A stretch of DNA of 64,000 bases. Origin: Oreohelix idahoensis. Taxonomy: Eukaryota; Mollusca; Gastropoda; Stylommatophora; Oreohelicidae. The stretch lies in NCBI GenBank assembly GCA_024509875.1, contig JAMPIV010019841.1:44221-108220 (forward strand). The letters run 5' to 3'. Positions 48,612 to 59,522 of the stretch are shown in pieces; position 1 is the first letter of the stretch; the number at the start of each line of letters is the position of its first letter. Made by a program: the position numbers and the translations under genes. The notes beneath the pieces are model-generated. The model was not told the DNA's origin. It worked only from the letters and a program-made list of their open reading frames with translations, and searched no databases.

Positions 48612-51071
48612 TCACTGATAATGTTGAGGAGAGGGTTGTGGACAATAAAAGCGAGATGGATTTGGCCGTAAAAGATGATTCATTTGGTAGTAGGTGTTCG
48701 CGGGATGTTGAGGTACTGTTGTTGGATGAATGGGATATTCCGGCCAGTAGGACCTCCAAGTGTAAGGTGCGTAGTTCAAGAGGCTTTGCTGATGTAGAAA
48801 GTTATGAAAGGTTGGGTGTGCGGGTTGATATGGGAAAACCTGTGATGACAACGATGATGGGTGATCTCTCATTGGTGTCTGGTGCGACAGCGGACGTGGT
48901 GAGATTTCAGTAGGTGGACCCTGAGTTGGTTGAATTGAATCTTTTACAGATCTTTGAGAATGGAGTGTCTCAGGTTGTTGTTGAGGTGGGTCGTCGGTCG
49001 TAGAATGTTGCTGAAGGCCGATATTATTGGCTGTTTCTTGCACATCTGTAGTTCTAATAAGGGGTCTGTCTTGATACTCCTGATTGTGTGACGTTGTCTG
49101 GCTGGTGCTTGAAGTTGTGGGTATTGGCGGAAACTCAAGGTCGTAAATTGCATTAGAGGAGTAGCTGGTTACATTCGTGTGTCGTTTTGAAGGATACTTG
49201 GATGCTGATGTGCTGGCTGTGCCTCTGAGGGTGTTTTCTGGAAATTTGATGTTTCTCGCCAACATACTGGTTCCTTGATCGGATAAGGAAATGTCGCCGC
49301 TATAAAGATGCTTTCTAGGAGCTCCGGATGTGGCAAGGAACGAGGAGTGTTCTATAAATGTGTGATGGTGTCTGACGCAATGCTTTTTCAATTTTGTGTT
49401 GTTCATCTCAACAGATTTCCTATAATGAGAACGAACTGGAGGTATAATAGCTGAAAAATATACCTTTGCATTTGGGAACAGGAACTGGAAGTTACTTGTG
49501 ATTTGATTTAGCTCTGTTTGTGCAATTTCGTTATGCTTTAGCGCGTCCGACAGACCAATGTGCACAGTGACCCTGGCTACATCAAGATCAGTTTCATATC
49601 TTTTAAGGAGAGTCAGTAGGTCCTGCGCAGATGCCCAGTTTTTGTAGCGAACAGTGACCCTGTCTATATCTGCTGTTACTAATTGACATTTTTGAAGGTC
49701 CTTCACATTTTGGTCACCAAAGATGAAGTGTTTCCTTTTATTTGAAAGATGTGTGTGTGTGCCGGTGGCAGTGCGTGCTGTTTCTTGTGTTTGAACTATG
49801 CTGGGATTGTGTGTAGGTTTCTTGCTGTGATGTGAACTGGCTGTCGACAGTGGGGGCTGCCGAGTAGAAATCTGGACAGGGATTCTGCTCATGTCTGCAG
49901 GGAATTCCAGAATGCACAGGTCATGGTCTTCTTTATGGATAGGTTCAGCTTGTGTCGTATGCTGTACTTCACTACCGTCGGAATTTCCCTCTGAGCTTGT
50001 GTTTGTGTTACACTGTCTGTTTTTATTCTTCTGCTGTGTGCTTTCTTTCTGGTTTTCAGACTCGTTTCTCTCATAGCTATTTTTGAGGGACATGTGGTCA
50101 GCATGGAGCTGCTCGTAAGCTTTTTTGAGGCTGCTCAGCTCTGCTTTTAGTATCTCCATCTCAGACAATATTATTAAAAATTGATCTTGTGACGAGTGCA
50201 TAGGTAATGTAAGAGGGGATGTTGTTGGACTACTGTCAAAGGTGCTTGATAGGTGTTCTGTCTCTGTGATGTCACTTGTATCAGCTAACGCTGGTGACTT
50301 TGGTTTTGTCTGTGACATCTTTTTGCACTCTTTATTGGGAGTTATGTTTGTTGTGATATCTGCGGAAACAGTGGAATGTGTGATTGCTAACTTCTTAGAT
50401 TTAGAAGTTTTTGCAGGAATACTTTGAACTGGCACATTTGATATGATGGCCTCTCGACTGACTCCAGCAGTATTTGCTGATTTCCATAAATTGTTCAGGT
50501 CCGTACTAACCCAATCTTTAATAGCGCACTCTGCGCCCTGTATCATTACTTTATTTGTAGTGTTATAGAAATGTAGGACAACCTCTCCTGTGGAAATAAC
50601 ATCTTCTACATATGAACCATTAGCGTCAGTCCTTGCTTCAACAGTTGCACTAGATTCATAGTATGCCTTAGACAGGCTACGTAAAGCTTCATATTCGATT
50701 AAGGTAGAAAACGTCAGAATCGCACACTGGTTATTGTTCTTATAAGATAATGTTACGCATGGCGTGTATAGCGTGCTGGTCTTCAAACTTCGAGTTTTCT
50801 TTTTAACCGCTTTAGTAACGTTCAAAACGTAGTCCTTCTGTTTGGCACCTTTTGTGTTCGGTCGGGTTGTACCGACCGAATTTACGTGTAGCATTGTGAG
50901 TGGGACCTTTAAGGCGATCTTTGTCCTCTCAAGGCTGTGTGTGGTCCCGGTTGCCGGGTCCTCCCAGCGCAGTAGAGGCAGTGAGTGGGAACTGTGTCTG
51001 TGCCAGACTGCCCTTTTTCGAGGACCTTCGGTGCCGAAAGGATCTTGGCTGGACGGGCGTCTGGGAGGCAT
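48612..51071 (-). CDS. CR1/L2 ORF1 protein with SGNH-like domain
   Basis: 819 residues, unbroken. Residues about 95-195 form a domain ending in VVLHFYNTTNKVMIQG and DWVSTDLNNLW, recurrent in invertebrate CR1/L2 ORF1s. Residues 298-345 are a probable coiled coil. Residues 448-612 resemble the SGNH esterase-like domain of CR1 ORF1, but the usual motifs are altered: GDQN (452-455) where GDS is expected, GLSD (506-509) for GxND, and a final block SGDISLSDQG lacking the usual His. The C-terminal 200 residues are Pro/Gln/Ser/Thr-rich. M60 (MLHVNSVG) is a plausible alternative start. It probably binds RNA and aids retrotransposition; esterase activity is doubtful. Confidence 0.82.
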   Translation of the reverse strand: MPPRRPSSQDPFGTEGPRKRAVWHRHSSHSLPLLRWEDPATGTTHSLERTKIALKVPLTMLHVNSVGTTRPNTKGAKQKDYVLNVTKAVKKKTRSLKTSTLYTPCVTLSYKNNNQCAILTFSTLIEYEALRSLSKAYYESSATVEARTDANGSYVEDVISTGEVVLHFYNTTNKVMIQGAECAIKDWVSTDLNNLWKSANTAGVSREAIISNVPVQSIPAKTSKSKKLAITHSTVSADITTNITPNKECKKMSQTKPKSPALADTSDITETEHLSSTFDSSPTTSPLTLPMHSSQDQFLIILSEMEILKAELSSLKKAYEQLHADHMSLKNSYERNESENQKESTQQKNKNRQCNTNTSSEGNSDGSEVQHTTQAEPIHKEDHDLCILEFPADMSRIPVQISTRQPPLSTASSHHSKKPTHNPSIVQTQETARTATGTHTHLSNKRKHFIFGDQNVKDLQKCQLVTADIDRVTVRYKNWASAQDLLTLLKRYETDLDVARVTVHIGLSDALKHNEIAQTELNQITSNFQFLFPNAKVYFSAIIPPVRSHYRKSVEMNNTKLKKHCVRHHHTFIEHSSFLATSGAPRKHLYSGDISLSDQGTSMLARNIKFPENTLRGTASTSASKYPSKRHTNVTSYSSNAIYDLEFPPIPTTSSTSQTTSHNQEYQDRPLIRTTDVQETANNIGLQQHSTTDDPPQQQPETLHSQRSVKDSIQPTQGPPTEISPRPLSHQTPMRDHPSSLSSQVFPYQPAHPTFHNFLHQQSLLNYAPYTWRSYWPEYPIHPTTVPQHPANTYYQMNHLLRPNPSRFYCPQPSPQHYQ

Positions 51072-51194
51072 GGCGAAATGGTTTTATAGCGACAGGAGTA
51101 GAGTACACATGAGGGCAAGTTCGGGGCACAGCGGATTGATCTACCGCTTGCTTGTCACATTGATCACAGAAACAACAATTAAAAGTCTGTTGTA

Positions 51195-51328
51195 CCAATA
51201 TACGCCGCTAGGTGTGACGGAACAACGGACGATTTCTTGTTGCCCTAATGACGCCGCAAGGTATTATGGCCGAAGACTGCTTAGTCGGTCGGCGGTCAAA
51301 GGAATAATAATAAATAATAATAAATTGT
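51195..51328 (+). mobile_element. RTE-like LINE 3'-terminal scrap with (AAT)n tail
   Basis: Aligns with the last bases of the RTE-like copies (54460-54545): CTTGTTGCCCTA, GACGCC, GACTGC...GTCGGTCGGCGGTC and AAAGG. The tail here is AATAATAATAA, not GAAGAAG. A partial duplicate of the ACGCCGCTAGGTGTGACGG word lies just upstream. Confidence 0.6.
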
Positions 51329-51783
51329 GAGTGGGAACGGTAAATGACCAGGCGTATTTAATGGGCGTGGAAAGTGGTCAATTATAGTCGTTCACTCCGC
51401 TCTAGTTGACAGCTTGACTCGGTCGACACACATATTTAGCGCTGACCAATTTCTAAAGCCACGGTTCTCTGACATTCCGTAGGGTGTAATAAAACATCCA
51501 TTTCTGTCGGCTACCCCAATTATCAGTGCTGACCATGTGGAACGTTTAGTAATTCCAACACAAAAGCGACTTGCTATACCTATAATAGAAGATATGCTTG
51601 TCTTCATTTTTCCTAAAAATCACATTTCCTATTCATATGAACACAATAATATGTATTTCACGATAAAGCAATTAACATTATGTACACAGTGATATAAAAA
51701 TCCTTCAGAAATATTGCTAGATATGCAGTTTAAAAATCCAAATGTAGGACTCCACAAAAACACGTCCGCACGCTAGGCGACTG
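51329..51783. other. No recognisable gene
   Basis: AT-rich spacer without supported frames. Confidence 0.5.
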
Positions 51784-52012
51784 TTCTGAACATCAGTCTA
51801 AAGAAGACAGAGGTCATGACACTCAATGTGGGCAGTCCTGAGCCCATAACAGTAAGGAACCAGAAGCTGGAACAGACACATTTAAATACCTACGATGCAT
51901 AGTAACACCAGACGGCGGAACAAGTAAAGACATCAGCAACAGAATGAATAAAGCGAGAACAGCCTTTGTAGTCGAAACAACATCCGGAAGTCCTCTCAGT
52001 ACAACAACGAAT
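51784..52012 (+). pseudogene. RTE-like LINE RT fragment
   Basis: A short piece encoding NISLKKTEVMTLNVGSPEPI, TVRNQKLEQ and GGTSKDISNRMNKARTAF. It matches 35995-36200 and 53815-54020 closely. Truncated at both ends; it stops just before the 5' region of the next LINE copy. Confidence 0.8.
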
Positions 52013-52061
52013 AGTAACACTGTTCCCTGCCATGCATGTCGTAGAAAGCGACTAAGCAGGG

Positions 52062-53540
52062 TTGTGCTGCACGGGGCTGGTTACCCCATCTTGTAAAAAA
52101 TTTAAACCACAAAAAACTTCAACAAGGATGGACAAGTCAATTAAGGAAAATAAAACACAGCCATCCAAGACAGGGGAAGGTTCTCTCGCAGGGAGGCATA
52201 TGATGCAACACAGAGAAAGCCGAAAGGAGTCTGTGTTGCTGGCTAACCTTCTTTCTTCTAGGAGAACTTCCAGATTTGGCACCTGGAATGTTTGGACATT
52301 AAACGAACAAGGGAAAGTGGCACAAGTAGCAGCAGAAATGAGGGAATATAAAATCGAGGTTCTGGGACTGTGTGAAACAAAGAGGAAGGGGGTAGACAAG
52401 AAGAAACTTATCACAGGTGAATTGGTGCTGTCCTCAGGACATGAAGACGAAAGTTCACACCACAGTGAAGGGGTAGCTCTTATTTTATCTAAAGAAGCAC
52501 AGAAAGCACTCATTGAATGGGAAGCTGTTGGACCCAGAATAATAACAGCTACTTTTAAAACTACTAAACAGAAAATAAATGTAAATGTCATCCAATGTTA
52601 TGCACCAACTAATGACAAGAGTCTGTGAAAGAAGCATTTTATACTAGACTACAAGAAATTATGGAAAAAAGTACAAAGAAGAGACATCACAATTTTGATG
52701 GGTGACATGAATGCAAAGATAGGTACAGTCAACACCGGCTTTGAAGAAGTCATGGGAAAACATGGGCTAGGAATAATGAATGAAAATGGGGAACTGTTCT
52801 CAAACTTCTGTGCTTCAAATCAACTGGCTATAGGAGGAAGCATGTTTCCACATAAGAGAATACACAAGGCAACATGGATATCACCAGACCATAGAATATA
52901 AAATCAGATTGATCATATATGCATAAAAAAGAAGTTTAGATCATCATTGCAGGATATGAACAATGCAAAATTATAGACAACAATTTAATGTAGGACATCT
53001 AAGAAATCAAGAAACAAGAGACAAATTTGTGGTCACAATATCCAACAAATTCCAAGTGCTCAAACAGCTGGAAGATGTAGAGAATACAGAAGACAATTGG
53101 CAGCAAATCAAAACTGTATGGAATGAGACATGTGAAGAAATACTGGGGAAAAGGGAACGACAACAAAAAGCATGAATAACAACAGAAACCATCAATAAGA
53201 TAAAAGACAGAAAAAACAAGAAAGCAGATTTAAACACAAGCACAACCAGAAGTTCCAAAGCCAAGGCTCAAGAAGTGTACACAGAAACAAACAAAGAAGT
53301 ACAAAGAAGTATCAAAAAAGACAAGAGGAAGTATATTGAGGAGTTGGCAAGAGAGGCAGAAGATGCTGCAGCCAAAGGAAATATGAGAGAACTGTATAAC
53401 AGCACAAAGAAGCTAATAGGGAAATACAAGCAAACAAGTTGCCTCATAAAAGACAAGAATAGAAAACTGCTAAGCAATATACAAGAGCACATGAAGAGGT
53501 GGACAGAATAATTTGAGGACCTTCTAAATATACCAGCTCC
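52062..53540 (+). pseudogene. RTE-like LINE, endonuclease and linker (outer copy)
   Basis: Fragments of the AP-type endonuclease come first: RTSRFGTWNVWTLNEQGKVA, IEVLGLCETKRKG (catalytic Glu), INVNVIQCYAPTND, then in another frame ILMGDMNAKIG with the metal-binding Asp-Met-Asn. A linker region continues to IQEHMKRWTE and FEDLLNIPAPQNP. Stops and frameshifts near 52628, 52900 and 53175 break it. The copy is then split by a second copy of its own family at 53552. Confidence 0.83.
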
Positions 53541-53551
53541 ACAAAACCCCC
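53541..53551. repeat. Target-site duplication of the nested RTE-like copy (left)
   Basis: ACAAAACCCCC, repeated with one change at 54547-54558 (ACAAAACGCCCC). Confidence 0.8.
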
Positions 53552-54546
53552 TGTGTTGGGCAGAGCAACCTAACCTTTGAGGTGAAGACAGGAGTACGAC
53601 AGGGATGCCCCTTATCAACCACTCTATTTGTAACAGTCATAGATTGGGTGATGCGCCAGACAACAGAGGGCAGTCCAAGAGGAATAAGATGGACTACATT
53701 TTCTACATTGGAAGATCTGGAATATGCAGATGACATTGCACTACTAGCACATTCACATCAACACATCCAGGAAAAAACGGATAGACTTAATAAGTGTAGC
53801 CAGCAGGTGGGTTTGAACATCAATTTAAAGAAGTCAGAGGTCATGACGCTCAATGTGAGCAACCCTGAGCCCATATCAGTAAGGAATCAGCAACTGGTAC
53901 AGACAGACACCTTCACATACCTAGGATGCATAGTAACACCAGGCGGCGGAGCAAGCAAAGACATTAACAACAGGATGAACAAAGCAAGAACAGCCTTTTT
54001 TAGCTTAAACAACATCTGGAAGTCCTCTCAGTACAGCACACGCACAAAATTAAGATTATATCAGAGCTGTGTGCTTTCTGTGCTTCTCTATGGCGCGGAG
54101 AGCTGGAGAGTTACATAGAAGGAAATGTCGAAATTGTCCTCTTTTCACATAACATGCCTAAGAAAAATTCACCGAATCTTTTGGCCGAATACCATCACCA
54201 ACATAGATCTGCTTACTCGGAGCAAGCAAGAGGACATGCACACCATCATAGCTGGCAGACGCTGGAGCTGGATTGGCCATGTCCTCAGAAGAGACCCCGA
54301 TGCCATCACAAGAACAGCTATGCTTTGGACCCCTGAAGGAAAACGAAAGAGAGGCCGACCAAAAACAACCTGGCGGAGGACAGTGGAGGCTGAGATGCAA
54401 AGAATGAACCAGAGTTGGGGCACTGTACGAAGGATGGCCGCCGACCGAGCAAAGTAGAATCAATTTGTTGTTGCCCTACAAGACGCCACTAGGCGTGATG
54501 GAAACTGACTGCCTTGACGGTCGGCTGCTAAGGATCAAAGAAGAAG
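53552..54546 (+). mobile_element. RTE-like LINE copy nested in the same family
   Basis: A 5'-truncated copy beginning in the RT palm: LTFEVKTGVRQGCPLSTTLF, the YADDIALLA box, LNINLKKSEVMTLNV, LLYGAESWRVT, a TAG stop at about 54116, WIGHVLRRDPDAITRTAMLW and RPKTTWRRTVEAEMQRMN. It ends with AAGGATCAAAGAAGAAG. It interrupts the outer copy between the Asn-Pro of its PAPQNP stretch and the following Asn-Ile-Leu. Except for the one stop and the terminal region the reading is good, so it is younger than its host. Confidence 0.88.
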
Positions 54547-54558
54547 ACAAAACGCCCC
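54547..54558. repeat. Target-site duplication of the nested RTE-like copy (right)
   Basis: ACAAAACGCCCC; the outer LINE reading resumes from this duplicate (NILAAEEELRIKGERPTK). Confidence 0.8.
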
Positions 54559-55042
54559 TAACATCCTGGCAGCAGAAGAAGAGCTACGAATTAAGGGTGA
54601 AAGACCAACGAAGGAAGAAATAAAGCCATAAAGCTTCTAAGATAGGGAAAAGCGTCTGGACCTGATGGCATTCCAGCAGAGGCCGTCAAAGACAGATATC
54701 GACACGGCTACAGAGATGTTATATAAATTACTTGGTAAAGTCTGGGAAAAGGAAGAGATACCAGCAGAATGGAAGGAAGGATATCTGGTTAAGTTGCCTA
54801 AGAAGGGAAATTTATAAGAGTGCCCAAATTATAGAGGAATAATGTTACTATCAGTGCCAGGAAAAGTATTAAACAGGATTATCCTTGAGAGATTAAAAGA
54901 GTCCATAGACAAGAAACTGAGAGATGAATAAGCAGGTTTTCGACAAAACAGATCCTGTACAGACCAGATAGCCACTTTGAGAATAATAGTTGAACAAAGT
55001 CTGGAATGGAATTCACCACTATACATCGGATTTGTGGACTAT
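54559..55042 (+). pseudogene. RTE-like LINE outer copy, RT start, cut by E2
   Basis: Continues the outer copy: KSVWT/SGPDGIPAEAVK-like fingers, VKLPKKGNL followed by a TAA, YRGIMLLSVPGKVLNRIILE, KQ-type AGFRQNRSCTDQIATL and PLYIGFVDY, where E2 begins. The two in-frame stops (after GNL and before AGFRQ) show it was already dead. The rest of the RT should lie beyond the right end of E2, outside this window. Confidence 0.82.
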
Positions 55043-55297
55043 TGTCGTGAAACGAAGTGTAACTCACTACTTTGTTAATCACTATGTCGAGATACAGATT
55101 TGCTTCAACCAATCAACTTGCACCGTTCACCAGTCTCAGAGACAGAATAAATTATACTGTTCACGCAGTTCACGCAAGATGGCGGCTAAAAACTGAATAA
55201 AATTAGGCTGTATGAGACCAGGTACAAAACCGGAGGAAACCAATCATTTTGCTCCGCCAGGAACCAACCGAAAGCTTTCCTCAAGTATTTACCTAAC

Positions 55298-55304
55298 TAT
55301 ATAA
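55298..55304 (+). promoter_or_regulatory. Possible TATA box in the E2 LTR
   Basis: TATATAA, present in both E2 LTRs about 255 bases from the LTR start. No start site is known, so this is only a candidate. Confidence 0.3.
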
Positions 55305-55589
55305 TCGGGCGGATTTTATGCTAACCACGCAATCCCGAACTTGACGCCAGAGATACCGACTGACTGAAGAGGAAGAAGCTGTCACCTCTTGATTTATAGT
55401 TTACCTGAGGGCATCGACCTGCAGCCTACTTCACTAAGTCGCGTCAAAACCTGGCCAGTTTAAAATCTTAGGAGGGTAAATATATTTACGATAACCGTTG
55501 GTATTTGTTGTGTGTCATTATACTACCTATCAGGTTACTGATTGTATCTTGGGGGAATTAAGTGAATAGACGAAGACTAATAGGACTCA

Positions 55590-55990
55590 TACTTCAATCT
55601 ATTGTCTCCTATATTCAGTCTATTGTCTCTGATAATTCCAAACTGCAAATATAACCATAACAGTCCTTGTTACTACTCAATCTATTGTCAGTCTATAACT
55701 TCAGTCTATTGTCTCTGATAATTCCAAACTGCAAATATAACCATAACAGTCCTTGTTAGGACTCAATCTATTGTCAGTCTATAACTCAATCTATTGTCTC
55801 AGATAAGACCAACTGCAATATAACCAAAACAGTCCTTGTTAGGACTCAATCTATTGTCTCATCTAACTCCAACTGCAATATAACCAAAACAGTCCTTGTC
55901 AGGACTCAATCTATTGTCGCATCTAACTCAATCTATTGTCTCCTATAACTCCAACCTGATATATCACCAAACAGTCCTCGTCTCATATAC
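55590..55990 (+). repeat. Tandem repeats inside the E2 LTR
   Basis: Two copies of an 86-bp unit (CAGTCTATTGTCTCTGATAA ... AACAGTCCTTGTTA ... TCAGTCTATAACTT), followed by shorter versions of about 60 bp, all carrying CAATCTATTGTC and AACAGTCCT. Present again at about 63148-63550. Position in the first third of the LTR suggests a U3 regulatory array. Confidence 0.88.
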
Positions 55991-57150
55991 TCCTATCATA
56001 AGAACATAACAATATTGTTAGGATATATGTTACCAGCTATTGTCAGAGAGGGCGTGATATAGTATAGGGGGAAGGACATTGTTGTATCACACCTAGGTGT
56101 ACATATTATTGGATTTATTCATGTATTGATTTATATTATGGAATGTATTAATGTAGTAAATGTATTCATGTATTGAATCTATATTATTGAATGTATCCAT
56201 GCATTAGTTTATCAGAAAGAATGTTTTGCAAGTAGACACCTGTCTTGTCTCGCTATTGCTAAATCATACTGAGCCATGTTGTCATTCATCCTACATGCAT
56301 ACATCTGAGACACGCTCATTTCACTCACACTAGAAATAGGTGGGCTTGAGGACAGAAATTAGCCCCTATTTTTGCTTTGTTACAGGTTTATTTGTGTCCA
56401 AAAAAAACCTGAGGTCGTATGTTCGAGTCAATCCCGCTGCCTGGAACTCCGCAGGAGCATAGAGGTTGACCAGACTCTACATCTTTGGTCCCCCTCAGTC
56501 TTGGGTGGGCTAAAGTAACGAGCCTCAGCAGGAGTGTGTGAACCAAACAAAGCAGAACAGACTTAAGAGAGATGAGTACACATTAGTACCATTTCTGTCG
56601 GCATTGTGAGCATAGAAACTGTCAGTGATGAGAAACTGAAATTAGCATAGCAAGAGACAAAAATAACAACATAGCTGATAAGTGTTATATCCTTAATTAA
56701 CAGCACAGCTGATATAATTTTTGTTCCTATAATTGGAAAACTTGTAAAATATTTATATATATAAAATAAATATTTGTAAATCACATGTAAATTTACAATT
56801 CCATTACATTCCATTTTTCAACATTCACCCTTCAGCACAAGAGTAGATAGTGTATATACTAAATAAATAATAAGGAAATTGTATTTGAACGACTTGTCAA
56901 TTTTATCTTTGTTAAGTAAAATCTGTTTCCTTGTTTATTAATATCACAGTTAGTTACACAGCGGAGGTGGCACTTTATGTCGGTCTCCTCTCTACTATTG
57001 TTTCGAGATCAGAACATTCACAGCCGTAACTAATTTGTGATACCAGTAGTTCTCTCAGACACTGGGACTTCACCATTTTCTGCAGAAATTCTATTTCTGT
57101 AATTTTCAGTACTATACTGATCCTACAGCCAAACAAAACCTCTCGCCACA

Positions 57151-57172
57151 CTAGGGGCTCGTTCCTGAGATA
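57151..57172 (+). other. E2 primer-binding site, tRNA-Pro-like
   Basis: CTAGGGGCTCGTTCCTGAGA follows the LTR end directly. GGGGCTCGT matches the tRNA-Pro site; the rest is diverged. Confidence 0.6.
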
Positions 57173-57438
57173 TTTCTGTATATCTTGAGCCATACTTAGT
57201 CTATTCATCTATCTACACTCTATCTTGTGCCACCCATAGATAACATAAGAAACCAATTTTTGAAAAAAATTCTATAATAGGATTTTTTATTGTTTTCTTA
57301 GGAGGAGTACTATTTAGTACTCAGTAAATAGTTGATGCTCACAAAGTTGCACGGACATTTTTTGTTCATTTAAATTAATTAAGTTTAATTACAATAATTT
57401 GGTTATAGTAGATATACATACCCTATCTAAGTAACGCC

Positions 57439-58813
57439 ATGGCTGATCTAGTGAAGTTCAGGACTGCAATCATGCAGATGGGTAAGGAATTAAATATGAC
57501 AGGTGATGCTCTTACTCAGTATGTCACAACAGAAGTGGACAAACACATGGATAGGGAAGAAAGAAAGTTGCAATTAGAGGCAGAAGCCAAAAGACTGGAA
57601 GCTGAAAGAGAAGCCAAAAGACTGGAAGCTGAGAGAGAAAACAAAAGACTGGAAGCTCAGAGAGAAGACAAAAGACTGGAAATTGAAGCCAAGAAATGGG
57701 AGGCTGAAAATGAGGCAAAGAAAATTGAAGCTGAGGAAAGGAAATTACAAGCAGAGAGAGACCATCAGTTAAGATTAAAAGAGCTTGAAATTCAGGCAAA
57801 TACTGGCAATAATTGGTGGTAGCTCACCTCACTCTGAGAGTAGCTCCAGCCAGAGCACCTCAAGTGGGGCCATGCATTTTCATCTGGACCCATTTGTTGA
57901 GAAAGAAGACGCCATTGAGTCTTACCTGGATAGATACGAAAGACTAGCCACTACCTATGGCTTAGTGAAAGAAAAATGGAGTCTTAAACTATCTCAGGGA
58001 TTGAGAGGTGTGGCCTACGATGTGTATTTGAAGCTCTCAAGAGATGACCAGGAAGATTATGAAATCCTGAAGCAGGCACTGCTTGTGAGATATGAAAAGA
58101 ACTCAGAATCATATAGAAAGAAATTCCGAACAGCTAAACTTCTTCCAGGAGAAAACTATCACCAGTTCTCTGCTAGACTGGAAACCTATTTGGAAAAATG
58201 GAGTAGTTTAGGAAAGTGTCAAAATCTGAAAGAAATGATAATGATGGAGCAAGTGAAAGAGTCCATGCCTCAAGAAATGAGGAAGTTTATCATGGAACAA
58301 GGAGCAGAGAGATTGGAAGATATTGTAACTGTTGCTGAGAGATATCAAGCAGCTCAGGCAGAATTATTAGGAAATAAGAAGAAGCAGGGTGAAAACTTCA
58401 AATCATCACAAAACTATACCAAATATGAACAAAAAGACCATACCACTAGGAACAAACAAAGGTTTGACCAAAAGGACAAAAACCCTCTAAGATCGGATAA
58501 GACACCTTACCGGAAGGAAGGAAAGTGGTGTAAAACTTGTCTAATGAGTAACCACAATACTGCGGACTGCAGAAGGAAGAATCCTCCTCATCATGCTGCA
58601 TGTCTTACAACAGGGAATCAGGGAAGGAAGGAAATGGCAGTAAGTCAGAAAGACTTCCATCATCCCCCTGTCTGTGAGGAAGTGACCGTGAATGGCACTC
58701 AAGTACTGTGTTTATATGACACAGGATTGGACTTTGATTCAGTTGTGTGCTCTTCTCTAGTGAGTCCTGACCAGATAACCACAGAAACAGTGGAAATCAG
58801 AGGACCGATCTAG
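57439..58813 (+). pseudogene. E2 Gag and protease (frameshifted)
   Basis: The start at 57439 has a strong context (CGCCATGG). The first 120 residues are a coiled coil of KRLEAERE-type repeats; a frameshift near 57810 moves the protein to the next frame. The SCAN-like capsid follows (NYHQFSARLETYLEKWSSLG, MRKFIMEQGAERLEDIV). Next is a CX2CX4HX4C knuckle (KWCKTCLMSNHNTADC) and a protease with CLYDTGLDFDSVV. The frame ends at an in-frame TAG (58811-58813) within the protease region; downstream sequence continues in the same frame. The family relation to E3 Gag is close. Confidence 0.9.
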
Positions 58814-59522
58814 GGAGCAAGAACCATGACACTACCCATAGCTCGAATCAACATAAGATCTCGCTATGTGGAAGGAGAAATCAAAGCAGCAGTGATGGAC
58901 GACCCTATTTACCCTTTGATTTTGGGGTGTAGGTATGTTTTCCTTGGAGAACCTATAAAACCTGTAGTTATGGCAACAGTCCAGACCAGGGAAAGCTCCA
59001 GGAAAATGGAGGAGAATCCTATCAATACTCATCCAGAAGAGATGAAAAAGGCTCAAGCAGCAGACAGCACGTTGAAGCCTTGTTTTGGCAAATTGCCTAA
59101 AGCACATAACCCTCCAGAGAAAGGAGACTTGTATATGAAGAATGGCCTACTATACAGAAAAGCTGGAACAGTACCTAAAGGGCATGGACAGCTTGTAGTG
59201 CCAAAATCTTACAGGGAGAATGTTATGACGCTAGGACATGCTATACCCTTCAGTGGACATATGGGAATAGGGGCCACTGGACAAAGGATAGCCTGTCACT
59301 ACTTTTGGCCAGGAATTACAGAGGACATAAAAAGATATGTTAGATCTTGTCCAGAATGCCAAAGAGTAGCTCCTAAGCATAGGACTGCACCAGCAACACT
59401 GGGAGAAATGCCTATTATGGGAACCCCTTTTGAACGTGTTGCAGTAGATATTGTTGGACCCCTCACTAGGACCAAGAAGAGAAATGCTTACATCTTAACC
59501 TTGGTTGATACTTGGTTGATAC
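58814..59522 (+). pseudogene. E2 protease end and integrase N-terminal half
   Basis: Continues in frame after the TAG: IKAAVMDDPIYPLILGCRYV closes the protease. GLLYRKAGTVPKGHGQL leads into the integrase finger (GHAIPFSGHMG, RSCPECQRVAPKHR), then the core start PFERVAVDIVGPLTRTKKRN with the first catalytic Asp and ILTLVDT. Here the RLE-LINE insertion begins. A small tandem duplication of TTGGTTGATAC (59500-59522) marks the junction. Confidence 0.9.

Larger units (their letters stand above)
45130..51160 (-). mobile_element. CR1/L2-type LINE, nearly intact
   Basis: About 6 kb on the minus strand: ORF1 (48612-51071), a 335-base gap, ORF2 in two adjoining frames (48276 to 45447), then a 3' UTR ending at a TAGA-type repeat near 45130-45150. 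The only clear coding break is one frameshift in an A run in ORF2. Both ends are approximate; the 5' end is not defined by a repeat. Confidence 0.82.
55043..57150 (+). repeat. E2 5' LTR
   Basis: Begins TGTCGTGAAACGAAG and ends CTCTCGCCACA. The first half of the same sequence recurs from 62601. An array of repeats lies at 55590-55990, and the 3' 500 bases recur at 1279-1841. AATAAATAATAAGG near 56865 could supply the poly-A signal. Confidence 0.92.

Noticed and set aside
53275..54457. Apparently scrambled LINE with RT end before RT start
   Set aside because: Explained by a nested same-family insertion with a target duplication, not by rearrangement.
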